Positions 10,208 to 19,629 of a DNA stretch of 22,021 nucleotides are shown here, in pieces. Every line of letters begins with the position of its first letter. Within the stretch, counting starts at the first letter, position 1. Origin of the DNA: Methanosarcina sp. (lineage in GTDB: Archaea; Halobacteriota; Methanosarcinia; Methanosarcinales; Methanosarcinaceae). The stretch is taken from assembly GCA_017883485.1 (NCBI GenBank), contig JADGNM010000002.1, positions 1-22,021 of the forward strand. The letters are read 5' to 3'. The notes beneath the pieces were generated by a model. That model did not search any database. It saw only the letters and a program-made list of their open reading frames with translations, and had not been told where the DNA came from. The position numbers and the translations under genes are program-made.

Positions 10208-12022
10208 TCACACCGCATCTTCAAGATTAAGTCTGGGAGCAACTCCCAGGGATTTGATCTCATCCAACAGCAGCTTGAATGCGTAGCTCATTTCTACCGG
10301 ATATATATCCGTATCAGCCCCGCAGGCAGAGCAGAAAGAGACATTCCGCTGCTTGTCGTACGTTGCAATCATTCCGCAGTGCGAACAGACAAGTTCCACT
10401 ACTTTGTCAGACTCGTCCAGCAGCCTCTCTTTTAAGGACATTGCAGCCCCGTGCCCTACCAGAACATCACGTTCCATCTCACCGAACCTGAGACCACCTT
10501 CTCTGGCTCTACCCTCGGTTGGCTGGCGAGTAAGCACCTGTACAGGCCCGCGAGACCTGGCGTGCATCTTGGAGGTAACCATGTGGTGCAGTTTCTGGTA
10601 AAGGATTACGCCAATAAAGACATCCGCAGGAATCATTCTGCCTGTTGCCCCATCATAAAAAATTTCTTTTCCGGTGTGGGCGAAGCCGTGCCTCTGAAGG
10701 GCTTCTCTCAGGTCATCCTCATTCTCTCCGGCGAAAGCGGTTGCATTAACTCTTCTACCTTCCATTGAGCCTACCTTTCCGCCAATCATTTCCAGTACGT
10801 GCCCGACGGTCATACGGGAAGGAATTGCATGCGGGTTAATCATAAGATCAGGAGACAGACCTGATTCGGTAAAAGGCATGTCTGCAATCGGAACCTTCAG
10901 TCCGATTACTCCTTTTTGTCCGTGCCTGGACGCAAATTTGTCCCCAATATCAGGAATTCTTTCGTCTCTTACCTTTACTTTGGCAAGGCGAGTCCCGTTA
11001 ATGGACTCTGTTAAAATAACCGTATCAACGATTCCTTTCTCATTTGACCGCATGGTGACAGAGCTTTCTCTTCTCTGCTCCACTGCAATCCCGAAGTCAG
11101 AAGGTTCTTCAAGGAACCTTGGAGGGCTGGTTTTTCCGATAAGCACGTCATTCGGGCCAACCGTAGTTTCAGGGTTAACAAGCCCGTCAACATCCAGGTT
11201 CGCATATGCATCTGCGCTGCGGGCTCCACGGTATTCGGAGTCAGGAATCTCGAATTTATCTTCCTGTCCACCCGGATACCTTCTCTCTTCTCCCTCGAAA
11301 GTCCTGAGGAAGTGGCTTCTCCCAAGTCCTCTGTCGATTGAGCCCCTATTGAAAATCAGGGCATCTTCTATATTATACCCTTCATAAGATAGGATTGCAA
11401 CCACGAAGTTCTGGCCTGCAGGCCTGTCGTCAAAACCGATTGCTTCGGAAGTCCTGGTCTTGGTGAGTGCCCTCTGGGGGTAGTGCAGGACGTGGGCACG
11501 GGTATCGGGTCTTAGCTTCTGGTTTGCTGTGGAGACTCCTATACACTGCTTGATCATGGCTGCACCCATTGTGTTACGCGGAGATGCATTGTGCTCCGGA
11601 TAAGGGACCATTCCCGTGCAAATCCCGAGAATAAGCTCGGGATTGATTTCCATATGAGTGTGCCTTGGGGTAATATCAGCTTCATAGAGGGCAATGTAAG
11701 CATTTTCTTCTTCTTCTGCGTCCATGTACTCTACACAGCCTTCTTTTACAATGTCGTCAAAGTTGATTTCCTTGTTCTTCAGTTTTTGTATCTGCTCCTC
11801 AGTTACCCTGGGAGCTCCGTTTTCTACAACTACCAGAGGCCTTCTTGCTCTGCCCATATCGGAGTTTATAATTACTTCCCTGGTGTTGTCGTTAAGAGCT
11901 ATGTTGACTTGCCTGGATATGAACCCCTGCCGTCTCATCTTTCGTAGCTCGTCTACGAGTTCCACAGGGTTATCATGTGTCCCGACAAGCTCTCCGTTTA
12001 TGAATATTTTTGCTTTAGTCAT
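10208..12022 (-). CDS. rpoB1: DNA-directed RNA polymerase subunit B' (Rpo2C)
   Basis: A 604-residue C-terminal half of the second-largest polymerase subunit; rpoB is split in methanogens. Conserved segments are [10 protein letters not shown] (about 212-221), [12 protein letters not shown] (360-371), which contributes active-site lysines, and a C-terminal zinc site of C546, C549, C564 and C567. It ends RLNLEDAV with a TGA that overlaps the SD of rpoA'. The ATG is 14 bases after the rpoB'' TAA, with GGGGT in between. An overlapping ATG six bases upstream is in another frame and stops after four codons. Confidence 0.98.
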   Translation of the reverse strand: MTKAKIFINGELVGTHDNPVELVDELRKMRRQGFISRQVNIALNDNTREVIINSDMGRARRPLVVVENGAPRVTEEQIQKLKNKEINFDDIVKEGCVEYMDAEEEENAYIALYEADITPRHTHMEINPELILGICTGMVPYPEHNASPRNTMGAAMIKQCIGVSTANQKLRPDTRAHVLHYPQRALTKTRTSEAIGFDDRPAGQNFVVAILSYEGYNIEDALIFNRGSIDRGLGRSHFLRTFEGEERRYPGGQEDKFEIPDSEYRGARSADAYANLDVDGLVNPETTVGPNDVLIGKTSPPRFLEEPSDFGIAVEQRRESSVTMRSNEKGIVDTVILTESINGTRLAKVKVRDERIPDIGDKFASRHGQKGVIGLKVPIADMPFTESGLSPDLMINPHAIPSRMTVGHVLEMIGGKVGSMEGRRVNATAFAGENEDDLREALQRHGFAHTGKEIFYDGATGRMIPADVFIGVILYQKLHHMVTSKMHARSRGPVQVLTRQPTEGRAREGGLRFGEMERDVLVGHGAAMSLKERLLDESDKVVELVCSHCGMIATYDKQRNVSFCSACGADTDIYPVEMSYAFKLLLDEIKSLGVAPRLNLEDAV

Positions 12023-12036
12023 CTGACATCGACCCC

Positions 12037-13629
12037 TTAATCACCGAATGATCCGCCATCGTCCATATCTGAATACTCGTAGAATTCATCGTCTTTGTAT
12101 TTGTTTTCAACTTCCGGAGTCTCTTCATACTCTTCGATAATCTCTTCTCCGAACTCGTCAAGCAAAACCTCTCTCACTTTGGGTGGAATTTCCGGTACCC
12201 TGACCACCACACGTTCGACGTTCAGGTCATAGAGTATTTTCTTCATGCTTTCAGTTTCCTCTATACCTGTAGAGAGCTCAACCATTTCGGCAAAATTTTT
12301 CACAAGGCCACAATTCGGACCTTCCGGAGTTTCCGAAGGACAGAGCCTTCCCCACTGGGTTGCATGCAGGTCTCTGGCTTCAAAGTGCGGCTGGGCACGG
12401 GAAAGGGGAGAAATTACACGGCGCAGGTGAGAAAGAGTTGAAATATAGTCGTTCCTGTCCAGGAGTTGAGATACACCTGTTCTTCCCCCAACCCAGTTTC
12501 CGGTTGCCAGGGGGTGCTGCAGGCGGTCAGTCAGGACATCTGCCCGGACAATTGTTGCGACATTCAGTTCTCTGTTCCTCATATTTGCGCGCTCGAGCTG
12601 GTACTTAATATCTCTTGCCAGCCTGTTGAAAGATACCCTGAAGAGGTCTTCCATGAGGTCTCCTGCAAGTTTCAGCCTTTTATTAGAATAGTGGTCTTTA
12701 TCGTCTTCCGAACGCTTGCCAAGAGCCAGCTCGAAACAGGACTCAGCCATCCGGGCCAGGAAGTGAGCCTTTGAAATTCTGTCCCTGAGATCGTTTCCGA
12801 GATGTGGGAAAAGATACCTGTCAATGACATAGTTGGCCCTTTTAATCTGGTACTCCTTGGCCTGTCCTGCAGCAACCCTTGCCCCTATCTTCTCGATTGC
12901 ATCTTCCTGGGACTCGACTTCGGCTTCTTCGAGGTTTTCCAGCAGGAATTTGATGATCTCAGGATCACTTGAAACCGAATTTACTATGTCCTCGTCAGTT
13001 ACGATCCCAAGAGCCCTCATAAGGGTAATGAAAAATACTCTTCCCGAAATCGAAGGGAAGGAAACCTCAAGCAGGGATTTTCTTCCTCTTTCTACGATTA
13101 CAAGTGCCCTGTACCCGCGCTTCTGAGAGAAGACTTTTGCAACCTCTATGAGGTCACCGTATCTTTCACCATACTCAACAAGAATTTTGTTGGGGGCGAG
13201 GTCTTCTAAGGTCATGACCACTCTTTCGGTGCCGCCGATGATGAAATATCCTCCCGGATCAAGAGGGTCTTCTCCATAACGGATTTTCTCAGTCTCGCTG
13301 AGCCCGAGAAGGTTGCAGATCTTGGACTTGACCATAACTGGAAGCTGCCCTATCTTTGCCTCCATTACCTCGGACTCGATCCCGTCTTTTACAACGCTCA
13401 TTTCCAGGTAGAGGGGGCCTGAGTAAGAAAGATTTCTGAGCCTTGCCTCATTCGGGTAAAGCTTTTCGATTGCCCCGTCTGCCTCCTTTACTACCGGATG
13501 TTCTACCCTGATCTTGCCCAGTTTGAGATAGGTGTCCTCTATGTCAGTTTCTATTATTCGTTGTTCGTCTATGATCTTTTGCAGCCCGAAATCTATAAAT
13601 TTATTAAATGAATCGATATGGTGCTGCAC
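12037..13629 (-). CDS. rpoB2: DNA-directed RNA polymerase subunit B'' (Rpo2N)
   Basis: The N-terminal half of the second-largest polymerase subunit, at least 530 residues. Family segments include [10 protein letters not shown] at the start, [14 protein letters not shown] (about 124-137), [15 protein letters not shown] and the fork region [14 protein letters not shown] near the C-terminus, where the methanogen split falls. The C-terminus is a very acidic tail ([10 protein letters not shown]...[10 protein letters not shown]). The end of the open frame given here is the first GTG, but it has no SD, and the frame upstream still encodes family-like sequence (VLSQAYFTRDKI) without any ATG, GTG or TTG. 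The true protein is probably 17 or so residues longer (separate entry). Stop codon TAA. Confidence 0.95.
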   Translation of the reverse strand: MQHHIDSFNKFIDFGLQKIIDEQRIIETDIEDTYLKLGKIRVEHPVVKEADGAIEKLYPNEARLRNLSYSGPLYLEMSVVKDGIESEVMEAKIGQLPVMVKSKICNLLGLSETEKIRYGEDPLDPGGYFIIGGTERVVMTLEDLAPNKILVEYGERYGDLIEVAKVFSQKRGYRALVIVERGRKSLLEVSFPSISGRVFFITLMRALGIVTDEDIVNSVSSDPEIIKFLLENLEEAEVESQEDAIEKIGARVAAGQAKEYQIKRANYVIDRYLFPHLGNDLRDRISKAHFLARMAESCFELALGKRSEDDKDHYSNKRLKLAGDLMEDLFRVSFNRLARDIKYQLERANMRNRELNVATIVRADVLTDRLQHPLATGNWVGGRTGVSQLLDRNDYISTLSHLRRVISPLSRAQPHFEARDLHATQWGRLCPSETPEGPNCGLVKNFAEMVELSTGIEETESMKKILYDLNVERVVVRVPEIPPKVREVLLDEFGEEIIEEYEETPEVENKYKDDEFYEYSDMDDGGSFGD

Positions 13630-13695
13630 TATCTTGTCCCGTGTAAAATAAGCCTGTGATAGTACACTATTTTCTAACGTGATGATAGCACCCTC
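13630..13695 (-). other. Probable N-terminal extension of rpoB'' without a standard start codon
   Basis: In frame with rpoB'' and immediately upstream, the codons read TLENSVLSQAYFTRDKI before VQHHIDSF. This resembles the N-terminus of B subunits generally, for example the eukaryotic RPB2 pattern FF-x-x-K-G-L-V-x-Q-Q-L-D-S-F. The frame is open back to TAA at 13702-13704, but contains no ATG, GTG or TTG. An SD-like GAGGGTG stands at 13689-13695, followed by ATC (13681-13683, five-base spacer) and ACG (13678-13680, eight-base spacer). Translation from a non-standard codon, or a base error in the sequence, would explain it. Confidence 0.6.
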
Positions 13696-13720
13696 TTTGC
13701 TTTATTAAAGTGAAAACCAA

Positions 13721-13757
13721 TAAGCTGTGATTCTCAGATAAGCTGTGATTCTCAGAT
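13721..13757. repeat. Tandem repeat, two copies of an 18-base unit
   Basis: TAAGCTGTGATTCTCAGA occurs at 13721-13738 and again, identically, at 13739-13756, with one further base of a third copy. It sits exactly where transcription from the rpoB'' TATA box would be expected to start, so the initiation region is effectively duplicated. Confidence 0.9.
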
Positions 13758-13758
13758 C

Positions 13759-13768
13759 GGTATATAGT
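13759..13768 (-). promoter_or_regulatory. Probable rpoB'' promoter (TATA box)
   Basis: Minus strand GACTATATACC, preceded by purine-rich CGAAAAGAC suited to a BRE. The predicted start, about 25 bases on, is near 13737, inside the 18-base tandem repeat, leaving a leader of about 50 bases. It would drive the core polymerase operon apart from rpoH. Confidence 0.5.
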
Positions 13769-13803
13769 CGTTAAGTCTTTTCGTGCGATGGTGCATGGGA
13801 TTC

Positions 13804-13826
13804 AAAAAGACATCCATGAAAAAAAA
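13804..13826 (-). terminator. T-rich terminator after rpoH
   Basis: On the minus strand, 35 bases past the rpoH stop, there is a run of eight T (13819-13826) followed by a run of five (13804-13808). T-tracts without a strong hairpin are the usual archaeal terminators. It suggests rpoH is at least partly transcribed separately from rpoB''. Confidence 0.5.
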
Positions 13827-13860
13827 TTCAGATCTTGCAAGCGGTCATTTTCCCCCCCGC

Positions 13861-14097
13861 TTACTCGATCACAAGTCGATAGTAATCTGCCTCCCCTGCA
13901 GTTTGACTTTTTCTTGTGATTTTTACTACATCTCCGATGGCAGCTCCAATTTCTTTACAAACAGGATCCTGCACTTTGATTTTAGGAAGTTGTTCCTTTT
14001 CTATAGAAAATTTGCCTAAAACAGACTTTAACTCGCCCTCAAGCATGATTTCGTGCTTGGGGACCAACTCATGATCGAGCAGGCTGAATTTTGTCAA
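13861..14097 (-). CDS. rpoH: DNA-directed RNA polymerase subunit H (Rpo5)
   Basis: A 78-residue polymerase subunit homologous to the C-terminal domain of eukaryotic RPB5. Family features are DHELVPKHEIM near the N-terminus, LPKIKVQDPVCKEIGA in the centre and DYYRLVIE at the C-terminus. The start used is TTG, giving MTKFSLLDHEL: GGAGG lies seven bases ahead and the length matches the family. An in-frame start ten codons earlier would add MRCFIFGGKD, which encodes the SD itself and is not family-like. rpoH heads the polymerase string as in most Archaea, with its own TATA box and a T-tract after it. Confidence 0.95.
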   Translation of the reverse strand: MTKFSLLDHELVPKHEIMLEGELKSVLGKFSIEKEQLPKIKVQDPVCKEIGAAIGDVVKITRKSQTAGEADYYRLVIE

Positions 14098-14167
14098 ATC
14101 CTTTCCTCCAAAAATAAAGCACCTCAAAAAACTTAGTCAGATTTCCCTTGAATAGCCGTTTCCTCAG

Positions 14168-14181
14168 GTATAATTATAAAC
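14168..14181 (-). promoter_or_regulatory. Probable rpoH promoter (TATA box)
   Basis: Minus strand GTTTATAATTATAC, lying between the tRNA and rpoH. A start about 25 bases downstream would give a leader of about 50 bases. Readthrough from the tRNA gene is an alternative source of transcription, since no T-run separates them. Confidence 0.45.
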
Positions 14182-14197
14182 ATGGCTAAGAATATAG

Positions 14198-14271
14198 CGG
14201 GCCCGTAGGGATTTGAACCCTAGGCCGACTGGTTAAAAGCCAGTCGCTCTGCCGGACTGAGCTACGGGCCC
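14198..14271 (-). tRNA. tRNA-Lys (anticodon UUU)
   Basis: A full cloverleaf of 74 bases can be drawn. The acceptor stem is GGGCCCG/CGGGCCC with discriminator G; the D arm is GCTC/GAGC. The anticodon stem is ACTGG/CCAGT around loop CTTTTAA, anticodon TTT; the T stem is TAGGG/CCCTA around TTCAAAT. There is no intron and the 3' CCA is not encoded. It lies upstream of rpoH on the same strand. No convincing TATA box is seen just upstream; CTATTTATAC near 14408-14417 is a distant candidate. Confidence 0.97.
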
Positions 14272-14857
14272 ATTTCTTATCTCATCTAATTTCCACTTTC
14301 TTTCGCACCTTAAGAATTTTTTAGAGATCTATTTTGTACTCCACCCTATTTTCCGCTGTATCAGGAAGCACCTCTTATACCGGTGCATCCCTCTAATTAC
14401 AACTATTGTATAAATAGTTTATGGTGATATTATTTTTCTTCCAATATTCCCGTGAATCTACTGCGACTTTATTTATTAATTGTGGTCTCTATACAAAAAT
14501 CTTTACAAATTTACTGGAAAGATATATGTACGTGGATTTTCTCTTTCAAATAAATAGAGTCGGGAATTCAAGCCATTTCTCCAGAGATTCAGAATACGAA
14601 AAATTTTGCCCCATTTTTCAATAACGCCCCATTTTCCAAGCCAATCAAGAATGAAGCACCAATAGTACATATAATCCCCTATTAATTAGCTTATTTTATC
14701 AGGCACCTGTAGTTTAGCAATTCTGTTAATGTCCATCTACTTATATAAAATGTCAATTGAGATCTTTCATTAAGTCTTCATTTATCTCTTCATATTTTTT
14801 CGCTCCCCTTTAAGTTTAATATACAGAGAGTGGCAGCAGTTATCCTGAGAAAAACAG
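14272..14857. other. AT-rich intergenic region (586 bases), no gene seen
   Basis: It separates the kinase gene from tRNA-Lys. I see no open frame with family-like sequence on either strand, only AT-rich short frames. It contains T-runs, a TATA-like TATAAATA at 14409-14416 and a small direct repeat GCCCCATTTT (14608-14617 and 14626-14635, 18 bases apart). Near the kinase end, AGTGGCAG/CTGCCACT (14829-14836 with 14869-14876) could pair across the stop codon. Confidence 0.6.
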
Positions 14858-17800
14858 TTATTGTCTCTCTGCCACTGAGAACCTTATAACGAATTCAGTT
14901 CCGGAATCTCTTTTTAATTCAAGCTCGCCCCCTAACTGGTCTACAAGGATCATAACTAATTGTAAGCCCAGAGAACTGGAGTTTTCCGAATTAAAGCTTT
15001 CAGGTATACCAATCCCGTTATCCGAGACTGTTAAAATGAAATTGGTGCCGTTGCGACCTTCTTTTTCCCTGCAAAGCTTGATTTGAATTAGCCCTTTATC
15101 CTTGCCTGGAAACGCGTATTTGAGGGAGTTCGAAACGAGTTCGTTGATGATTATGCCCAGCGGAACTGCAATGTCCATATCGAAGAAAATGTTTTCTTCC
15201 AGCTCGATGTTCAGGCTGGTACTGGCATTTCCAAGTCTATAAGTCTGGAAAAGGTTCTTAACAAGCCTCTCCAGGTATGGTGAGAAGTTTAATGCATCGG
15301 TTCCTTTGCCTTCGTGAAGTTCTTCATGGATAAGGGCAATTGACGTTACTCTGTCCTGGCTTTCCCTGAAGGCTTTTAGAACTTCCGAATCCTCAACACA
15401 CACTCTGTCTCTGAACTTCTCAGCCTGTAGGTCAAGAAGGGAAGAAATTACCTGCAGGTTATTCTTGATTCTGTGATGGATTTCCTTTTTGCGGGCAGTT
15501 TCTATATTCGCAACGAATATTTCTGCCTTCTTTCTTTCTGTTATGTCTTTAACTACCCCAAGAACTCTGTTTGAGTTACCTTTTCTGTCTCTCAGGAAGA
15601 TCCCATTATCTTCGAAATAAATATATTCTCCATTCTTTTTTCTAAAGCGGTACTCCATCCTGTCAGTTTCTCCGGATACCAGAGACTTGCTATATTTTTC
15701 CAGGAGTATGTTTTGATCTTCCGGATGAATACGAGACAGCCAGAAACCTAGACTCGTACTTCTAAACTCGTCAGGAGTAAATCCTGTAAGCTCTCTGATA
15801 TCGCCTGCCCAGTCAGCAGCGTCTTCTTCCACATCATAATCGTATACTAGCTGTCCTGTTTGTTCAGTTATTATACGGTATCTTTCTTCACTTAGCTCAA
15901 GAGCTTTTTCAGCTTTTTTACGCTCGGTAATGTCCTGAATTATTCCCTTTATTCGAACAGGGTTATTTTCCTCAGCAAAAATAACTTCAGTTTGAGCATG
16001 GACTGTTCGCTCTTCTCCAGTGGCTAAGATAATCCGAAAATCAATGCTAATTGGCCTTCCGAATGAGTCTTGTATGCTGGCATAATTAATGTGGCTCAGA
16101 TCGTCAGGATGCACGTAACTTAAAAATGTGTCGTAAGTCGCGCTTATTTCTTGAGGATTGAATCCAAAAATACGATAAACTTCATCAGAACAGTATATTT
16201 CATTAGTTACAATGTTCCAGTCCCAATTTCTAATATGAGCCATTTTTTGGGCTTCAGCAAGACCCTTTTCGCTTTCTTTCAACGATTTATAAGCCCTCTC
16301 GAGCTCTGCTGTACGTTCTTTAACTGAGCTTTCCAAATTGTCGAGTGTTTCTCTCAGCTTAGTCTCTGCTTCTTTTCGCTTAGTGATATCGGTAAGCATG
16401 TTCATAGAGCCAATAAACTTGCCATCCTTATCAAAAAGGGATTTGGAATTTACAAGAGTCCATAAAGGTAAACCACCTTTACTTATGAATCTAAACTCAT
16501 GGCTCTCATTGATACCCTGCCGCCTCTTTTTCAGATTCATTTCGAAAACAGTTTTACCCTCTTCATCGGTAAAATCCCTTGGAGATTTGCCAATTATGTC
16601 TTCCCGACTGTATCCTAACATCTCAGCCATTTTGTTATTGACATAAGCGATCTTAGCTTCGGCGTCAACTATTATTATACCTTCATTGGCTGTTTCTACT
16701 ATGCTGCGGTACTTCTCCTCGCTCTCTCGCAGCGCCTCCTCGGCCTGTTTGCGCCTGGTGATGTCTCTAATGATAGAAACTGTCCGAAACTCCCCATTAC
16801 TATCAGTGAAGGAGGCGGTACTTACTTCTCCAGTAAATGTGGTTCCATCCTTGCGCCTGTAAGTAAGTTGATCTCTTGCTGATCCAGAGTTTGCACGTTC
16901 ATCTAATAAGGTGGATAGCGCCGGATCTTCCGGATCAAACATTATATCGCGTCCCTTGCCAATAAGCTCAACTTCAGACCATCCAAGCATCCTACAGGCA
17001 GCCGGGTTAACCGACAGGATTTTTCCACCACCGCTGGGATCGGTCAGGACAATAGCATCCATGCTGTGGTCGAAAAGCGTACGATACCGCTTCTCGCTCT
17101 CCAATAACGCCTCTCCAGCCTGCTTGCGCTCGGTGATGTCCTGAACGATGCCCGCTATCCGGCGCACGCTTCCGGTCGCATCCACGCTGTGCCTCCCAGC
17201 CGCCCAAATCCACCGAACCGCACCGTACACGCGCCGGATGCGGCACTCGAAATTCCAGTCGCTGCGGGTGGCCGTAGCCTCATGGAACTTCGCGTCCACC
17301 ATCGCGCGGTCCTCCGGTAGCACGTGGTCGAGGAACATCTCGTAAGTCCACTGCGGGAGCAGTTGCTCGTAGCCGAAGATGCGGTCGTGCTCGATCGACC
17401 GATAGGCGGTATGATCCACCAGGTCGAGGTCCCACGCGCCGATGTGGCTGGTTTCAAGCGCGAAGCGCAACCGCTCCTCACCCTCGCGCAGCGCTTCTTC
17501 CGCCTGCTTGCGTTTGGGGCTTTCTATGCACTTCCACTTTCCTTCTCTTTTGATCAAAGCGAACTGATGGTTTACGACTACATCGATTATCTCGGCTGCG
17601 TTGTGCCTATCGAGCAAATAGGTGCACAGGTTTATCATCCTGCAGGTATCCATAGCTTTATCTGTATGTTCCTTAAATTCGATGAAATAATTCCAGTTTT
17701 CTTTTTCCAGCCAGGTAGTGTTCCCGCTAAGTCTCATGCCCTCGTAACCACTGTCCAGAGCATTATTGAGTTTTTCGAACCGGCTGTTTGATACCCTCTT

Positions 17801-18100
17801 CGAATCGAAAATACCTCCCTTAATAAACCAGTCAGTATAAGGGATAATTTCGATTTGTCTTTTCTCCAGATAAGTACTAAAATCAGGTATAGCCTTTCTT
17901 AAGGCATCTTTTGCATCTTCTACTTCCACCGGCTGTGATGTGACCCAGAGACAGAACTCGTTATTTTCCAACCCTGCTTTAAAGTAGGTGACCAAAATCT
18001 CCATCAAATCTTCTTTTGTCTGGTAGAATTGACAAATGTGTGTTCCCCAGGGCACATCCCCAATAATCTCGATACCAGACTTTCTGGATTGTCCTTTCAT
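14858..18100 (-). CDS. MEDS-PAS multidomain sensor histidine kinase (HisKA_2)
   Basis: A 1080-residue soluble sensor kinase; no membrane segment is evident. Residues 1-190 form a MEDS domain (GDVPWGTHICQFYQTKEDL), a sensor domain found in methanogens and methylotrophs. Five PAS units follow, at about 205-325, 335-449, 458-573, 617-727 and 736-857, each closed by a DITERK-type linker, with a coiled segment near 575-617. The kinase core is HisKA_2: EIHHRIKNN with H875/H876 as phosphoacceptor, N-box NELVSNSLKY (986-995), G1 DNGIGIP (1027-1033), G2 SLGLQL (1043-1048). No receiver domain or partner regulator lies nearby; the signal is unknown. The ATG has GGAG upstream. DNA for PAS1 is about 65% GC, against 38% just beyond it. 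Confidence 0.93.
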   Translation of the reverse strand: MKGQSRKSGIEIIGDVPWGTHICQFYQTKEDLMEILVTYFKAGLENNEFCLWVTSQPVEVEDAKDALRKAIPDFSTYLEKRQIEIIPYTDWFIKGGIFDSKRVSNSRFEKLNNALDSGYEGMRLSGNTTWLEKENWNYFIEFKEHTDKAMDTCRMINLCTYLLDRHNAAEIIDVVVNHQFALIKREGKWKCIESPKRKQAEEALREGEERLRFALETSHIGAWDLDLVDHTAYRSIEHDRIFGYEQLLPQWTYEMFLDHVLPEDRAMVDAKFHEATATRSDWNFECRIRRVYGAVRWIWAAGRHSVDATGSVRRIAGIVQDITERKQAGEALLESEKRYRTLFDHSMDAIVLTDPSGGGKILSVNPAACRMLGWSEVELIGKGRDIMFDPEDPALSTLLDERANSGSARDQLTYRRKDGTTFTGEVSTASFTDSNGEFRTVSIIRDITRRKQAEEALRESEEKYRSIVETANEGIIIVDAEAKIAYVNNKMAEMLGYSREDIIGKSPRDFTDEEGKTVFEMNLKKRRQGINESHEFRFISKGGLPLWTLVNSKSLFDKDGKFIGSMNMLTDITKRKEAETKLRETLDNLESSVKERTAELERAYKSLKESEKGLAEAQKMAHIRNWDWNIVTNEIYCSDEVYRIFGFNPQEISATYDTFLSYVHPDDLSHINYASIQDSFGRPISIDFRIILATGEERTVHAQTEVIFAEENNPVRIKGIIQDITERKKAEKALELSEERYRIITEQTGQLVYDYDVEEDAADWAGDIRELTGFTPDEFRSTSLGFWLSRIHPEDQNILLEKYSKSLVSGETDRMEYRFRKKNGEYIYFEDNGIFLRDRKGNSNRVLGVVKDITERKKAEIFVANIETARKKEIHHRIKNNLQVISSLLDLQAEKFRDRVCVEDSEVLKAFRESQDRVTSIALIHEELHEGKGTDALNFSPYLERLVKNLFQTYRLGNASTSLNIELEENIFFDMDIAVPLGIIINELVSNSLKYAFPGKDKGLIQIKLCREKEGRNGTNFILTVSDNGIGIPESFNSENSSSLGLQLVMILVDQLGGELELKRDSGTEFVIRFSVAERQ

Positions 18101-18277
18101 TCTACACTTTCTCCGGGCTTTTATTCCAATATCATCCTCTTTCGAAGGCAGGCATTGCAGTAAATATCACCACTTTTCCAAAGATAGAAATAGATTCATT
18201 TCACTGCATTAAAAGCATCAGAATTTTGAAAATTGCTGAAGATTGCCCGGAAATATGCCCTTTAGCTTCCTTAAGGA
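18101..18277 (-). other. Intergenic region upstream of the kinase
   Basis: It carries the SD of the kinase gene and an AT-rich GTGATATTTACTGC that may be a weak promoter. No terminator with a long T-run is obvious after the hydrolase gene. Confidence 0.4.
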
Positions 18278-19513
18278 TTACGTCCCGCACTCCCAGCCGC
18301 TCATGTAGCATTCCTGTTCCGGTGTGAGTTCATCGATGCTTATGCCCATTGATTCAAGTTTTATCTTTGCTACATACATGTCTAGCATATGAGGCACTTT
18401 GTGGACCCCGTCCATGAGTTCGTTTTCGGCAATATACCGCACACAGAGAGCCTGGTTTGCAAAGCTCATATCCATGACTTCGGCCGGGTGTCCGTCCCCT
18501 GCAGCCAGATTGACAAGCCTACCTTCGGCTATGACATTAATGTGACGGTCTTCTATCTTGTATTCTTTGATATTGTGCCTGACTGTTCGGACTGATTTCG
18601 CAAGGGAGGCAAGGGCTTCCATATCTATTTCCACATTGAAATGTCCGGAGTTTGCAAGAATTGCACCGTCCTTCATTATCTGGAAATGTTCGGAGGTAAG
18701 AATATCGCGGTTTCCGGTGGTGGTAACAAAAATATCCCCTAACTTTGCAGCGTCGGCCATTTTCATGACCCTGTACCCGTCCATTCTGGCTTCTAGGGCT
18801 CTTATCGGGTCGACTTCAGTAACGATCACACTTGCCCCAAGACCTGCAGCCCGCATTGCAACCCCGCGCCCGCACCAGCCATAACCTGCAACGACAACGT
18901 TTTTGCCTGCAACCAGTAGGTTGGTAGTCCTGTTAATCCCATCCCAGGCTGATTGTCCTGTCCCGTAGCGGTTATCAAAAAGATATTTGGTCATTGCATC
19001 GTTCACTGCGATTACAGGCATTTTCAGGGCTCCGTCTTTTTCCATGGCATGAAGCCTGTGAACTCCCGTGGTTGTTTCCTCGCAGCCTCCCCGGATATTC
19101 GGGAGCAGGTCGGTCCTTTCTTTATGCAGTTTAAATATAAGGTCTGCCCCATCATCGATTGTGATGTCCGGCTCAAAGTTCAGGACTTCATCGATCGCGT
19201 CGTAATATTCACTGGTGCTGCATCCGTATTTCGCAAGACAGCTTATATTCTCACAGGTATCGAGGGCTCTTGCCACATCATCCTGAGTGCTGAGAGGATT
19301 GCAGCCGGCGATTGCTACTTTTGCACCGCCTGCAGCCAGAGTCTCTACAAGGACTGCAGTCTTTGCTTCCACATGCAGGGCCATTCCTATCTTCAGCCCT
19401 TTGAGCGGCTTTTCTCTCTCAAATTTCTCCCTGACGATTGCAAGTACGGGCATGTGATTTTTTGCCCATTCAATTTTCATATTTCCGGACTCTATGATTT
19501 CCTGTTCTTTCAT
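18278..19513 (-). CDS. ahcY: S-adenosylhomocysteine / S-inosylhomocysteine hydrolase
   Basis: A 411-residue NAD-dependent hydrolase of the adenosylhomocysteinase family, short form lacking the C-terminal extension of plant and animal enzymes. Catalytic positions are H47 (ALHVEAKTA), the D-D pair at 120-121, E145/E146 (EETTTGVH), K176 and D180 (NDAMTKYLFDN). The NAD loop is GYGWCGRG at 210-217. The cysteine of the usual DNLYGC segment is T185 (NRYGTGQS). In Methanocaldococcus, the homologue uses S-inosylhomocysteine, made by the deaminase DadD; a DadD-type gene lies just upstream here, so the same route is likely. The product is homocysteine, for methionine/SAM recycling. An AT-rich box at about 19560-19580 may give it its own promoter. 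TAA stop. Confidence 0.95.
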   Translation of the reverse strand: MKEQEIIESGNMKIEWAKNHMPVLAIVREKFEREKPLKGLKIGMALHVEAKTAVLVETLAAGGAKVAIAGCNPLSTQDDVARALDTCENISCLAKYGCSTSEYYDAIDEVLNFEPDITIDDGADLIFKLHKERTDLLPNIRGGCEETTTGVHRLHAMEKDGALKMPVIAVNDAMTKYLFDNRYGTGQSAWDGINRTTNLLVAGKNVVVAGYGWCGRGVAMRAAGLGASVIVTEVDPIRALEARMDGYRVMKMADAAKLGDIFVTTTGNRDILTSEHFQIMKDGAILANSGHFNVEIDMEALASLAKSVRTVRHNIKEYKIEDRHINVIAEGRLVNLAAGDGHPAEVMDMSFANQALCVRYIAENELMDGVHKVPHMLDMYVAKIKLESMGISIDELTPEQECYMSGWECGT

Positions 19514-19629
19514 GGTGATCCCATCATTATCAGAGTTTCAGATGTTTATTGTTCCTTTACTATTTAAATATTTAAAATATCATACCAGCAAAACTTTATA
19601 CCAGGTTCACTGATTTTATTCCTTTTCCT
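19514..19629 (-). promoter_or_regulatory. dadD-ahcY gap with a candidate promoter
   Basis: On the minus strand the AT-rich TTTTAAATATTTAAATAG (about 19560-19578) resembles a TATA box and would place a start near 19540. Cotranscription with the upstream deaminase is also possible; no T-run terminator precedes it. Confidence 0.35.

Noticed and set aside
14421..14624. 67-codon plus-strand frame in the AT-rich gap
   Set aside because: Rich in F, I, Y and N as expected from AT-rich non-coding DNA; no SD and no family resemblance.
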